Shown here piece after piece: positions 42,676 to 43,806 of a DNA stretch of 43,806 nt (position 1 is the stretch's first letter; every line of letters begins with the position of its first letter). This DNA comes from Opitutia bacterium (GTDB lineage Bacteria; Verrucomicrobiota; Verrucomicrobiia; Opitutales; Opitutaceae). The notes beneath the pieces were generated by a model. It worked only from the letters and a program-made list of their open reading frames with translations, ran no database searches and had not been told where the DNA came from. The translations under genes and the position numbers were made by a program. The stretch covers positions 28,058 through 71,863 of the forward strand of contig PLOH01000113.1 in assembly GCA_003142955.1 (NCBI GenBank), read 5' to 3'.

Positions 42676-42736
42676 TCCCGACCATTCGGGAGTTCGTTTG
42701 CCAAATCTTTGGTCCGATCGGACCAAAGATTTGGCA
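42676..42736. repeat. 38-bp perfect palindrome beside a small hairpin
   Basis: Bases 42699-42736 form a perfect inverted repeat with no spacer: the left arm TGCCAAATCTTTGGTCCGA is the exact reverse complement of the right arm. Just before it TCCCGA-CCAT-TCGGGA (42676-42691) makes another hairpin. The site lies between the divergent phosphatase and epimerase genes. It could be a dimer-binding operator, an extrudable cruciform, or an insertion footprint; no second copy was noticed in this window. Confidence 0.7.
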
Positions 42737-42838
42737 GACAACCTGGAGAGCCGCGAAAAGGACTTTGGCCCCGCCCATCCGGTATCGGGTATGGAGTGGA
42801 CTCGGACCCATGAACCGACACCATCGCAGGGCATCCCC

Positions 42839-43732
42839 ATGAAAATCGTCATCACTGGAGCCACGGGCTTTATCGGAAGTTATGTCGCGGTGCGCCTGGC
42901 GCGCGCCGGCCACGAGGTGGTGGCCACCGGACGGAACCCCCGGAAGGTTCCGGCGCTCGGCGCCGTGCCGGGCATCACCCTGGCGCGGCTCGAACTCGGC
43001 GATCCGAAGAGCTGGGCCCCGGCGCTCGCCGGGGCCGATGTGCTCGTGCATGTGGCGTTGGGCTGGGGTGAAGGTGGCCTGCTGATGCTCCAAGCCGACA
43101 CCGCCGCCTCTGTCGGTTTGTTTGAAGCCGCCCACGCCGCCGGCGTCCGCCGGATTATCTACACAAGTTCCACCGCCGCAGTCGGCGAACAGCGCGGCGA
43201 CGATCGGGAAGACTGCTCGTTGCGGCCGACCGACTACTATGGTGCGACCAAGGCTTCGACAGAGATGTTCGCCCGCGCGTTCGCCCGCACCACCAAGGTG
43301 CCGGTTCATGTCATTCGCCCCGGTTACATCTTCGGCGAGCCCGTGGTCGAGGGAGCCAGCGTCTACTCCGACAAACGCTTCCGGAACATCTGTCACGCGA
43401 TTCGCGACGGCCAACCCGTCCGCCTGATCCAGAATGACGGCACGCAGTTCCTGCACGCCAGTAACCTCGCGAAAGTCTACGAGGCGCTGCTGACGCACGA
43501 GGTCGGGTTCTCCACCCACTTTGCGCTGGCGAAAGACTGGTGCTCGTGGGCGGACATCGCCCGGATGGCAATGGCCGAGCACGGGCGCGAGGTGCCGATC
43601 GAGTTTGAAGACCGCGGCTATGGCCCGGCGCTGCTGTATGACCTCTCGGCGATCGAACGGGATTTCGGCCTGGTCTTTCCCAGTCGCGAGCAGTTGCGCG
43701 CACACGTCCGCTGGGTGCTGGCGCAGCCGTGA
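42839..43732 (+). CDS. NAD-dependent epimerase/dehydratase family protein
   Basis: A 297-residue extended short-chain dehydrogenase with the N-terminal Rossmann motif GATGFIG (7-13) and the catalytic Tyr-x-x-x-Lys in DYYGATKAS, preceded by IIYTSSTAAVG. C-terminal substrate domain markers are VIRPGYIFGEP and FLHASNLAKVYEALL. Such proteins act on nucleotide sugars or similar metabolites; the substrate is unknown. The frame is open further upstream, but ATG 42839 starts the conserved MKIVITGATGFIG. Confidence 0.92.
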   Translation: MKIVITGATGFIGSYVAVRLARAGHEVVATGRNPRKVPALGAVPGITLARLELGDPKSWAPALAGADVLVHVALGWGEGGLLMLQADTAASVGLFEAAHAAGVRRIIYTSSTAAVGEQRGDDREDCSLRPTDYYGATKASTEMFARAFARTTKVPVHVIRPGYIFGEPVVEGASVYSDKRFRNICHAIRDGQPVRLIQNDGTQFLHASNLAKVYEALLTHEVGFSTHFALAKDWCSWADIARMAMAEHGREVPIEFEDRGYGPALLYDLSAIERDFGLVFPSREQLRAHVRWVLAQP

Positions 43733-43786
43733 CAATTCTCGCAAGCCGATCCAGGGCGTCGAGCCCGGAACTATGCGGTTGGATTT

Positions 43787-43806
43787 GTAGGGCGGGGTCG
43801 CCTGAC
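43787..43806. repeat. Left end of a GTAGGG-family repeat cut by the window edge
   Basis: GTAGGGCGGGGTCGCCTGAC begins with the same GTAGGGCG end as the element at 828-899. The remainder lies outside the window. Confidence 0.45.

Noticed and set aside
1..43806. tRNA, rRNA, CRISPR arrays, integrase or transposase genes
   Set aside because: No tRNA-like cloverleaf, rRNA segment, regularly spaced direct repeats or recombinase/transposase motifs were recognised by eye; a covariance or profile search would be needed to exclude them fully.

Overview
The window is high-GC bacterial chromosome with genes packed on both strands. The gene mix (YebC, an Mla/MCE lipid transporter, prepilin peptidase, a secreted GH36-type galactosidase, two PPi-type phosphofructokinases, an OPT transporter and many short REP-like hairpin repeats) suggests a Verrucomicrobiota bacterium, probably near Opitutaceae. 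That placement is inference from content and style; no rRNA or tRNA gene is visible to test it.

Layout. 1-2232: yebC and metX. 2233-7735: an accessory block separating metX from metW, which are normally neighbours. It holds an operator-like palindrome, an MqsA/HigA-like HTH protein, a SecB-like chaperone, what looks like the first codons of a deleted DNA-methyltransferase gene, a single-chain nuclease-methyltransferase (type IIG/ISP-like) and a pRiA4b ORF-3-like protein. 7736-9747: metW and a phosphofructokinase. 10186-14208: a four-gene operon in which an exported protein built from repeated W-P-L-F motifs is translationally coupled to mlaE, followed by mlaF and mlaD. 14319-18242: a REC-PP2C-STAS regulator, a GH3-family adenylating enzyme and a chain of hairpins ending in a strong terminator. 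18242-24209: thioredoxin, LysR, PLP-binding protein, SirB1-like protein, aroE, a secreted protein and a prepilin peptidase. 24246-30943: secreted alpha-galactosidase-like GH36 protein, second phosphofructokinase, OPT transporter and galactokinase. 31096-33620: DAHP synthase behind a terminator-bearing leader, then malate dehydrogenase. 33725-43732: ABC-F ATPase, AraC regulator, deoC, cytidylate-kinase-like protein, carboxyltransferase subunit, small membrane protein, NUDIX hydrolase, HTH-EIIA fusion, LMW phosphatase and an NAD-dependent epimerase.

Most likely novelty: the 2.2-7.7 kb block looks like a toxin-antitoxin-chaperone (TAC) module without a recognisable toxin, joined to a restriction-modification enzyme. 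Two other items deserve attention. One is the W-P-L-F repeat protein coupled to the Mla transporter. The other is an RNA element (short hairpin, TGGGTAAC-like box, terminator with a TTAGGG-type loop) that occurs both after the GH3 gene and in the DAHP synthase leader, where it may act as an attenuator.
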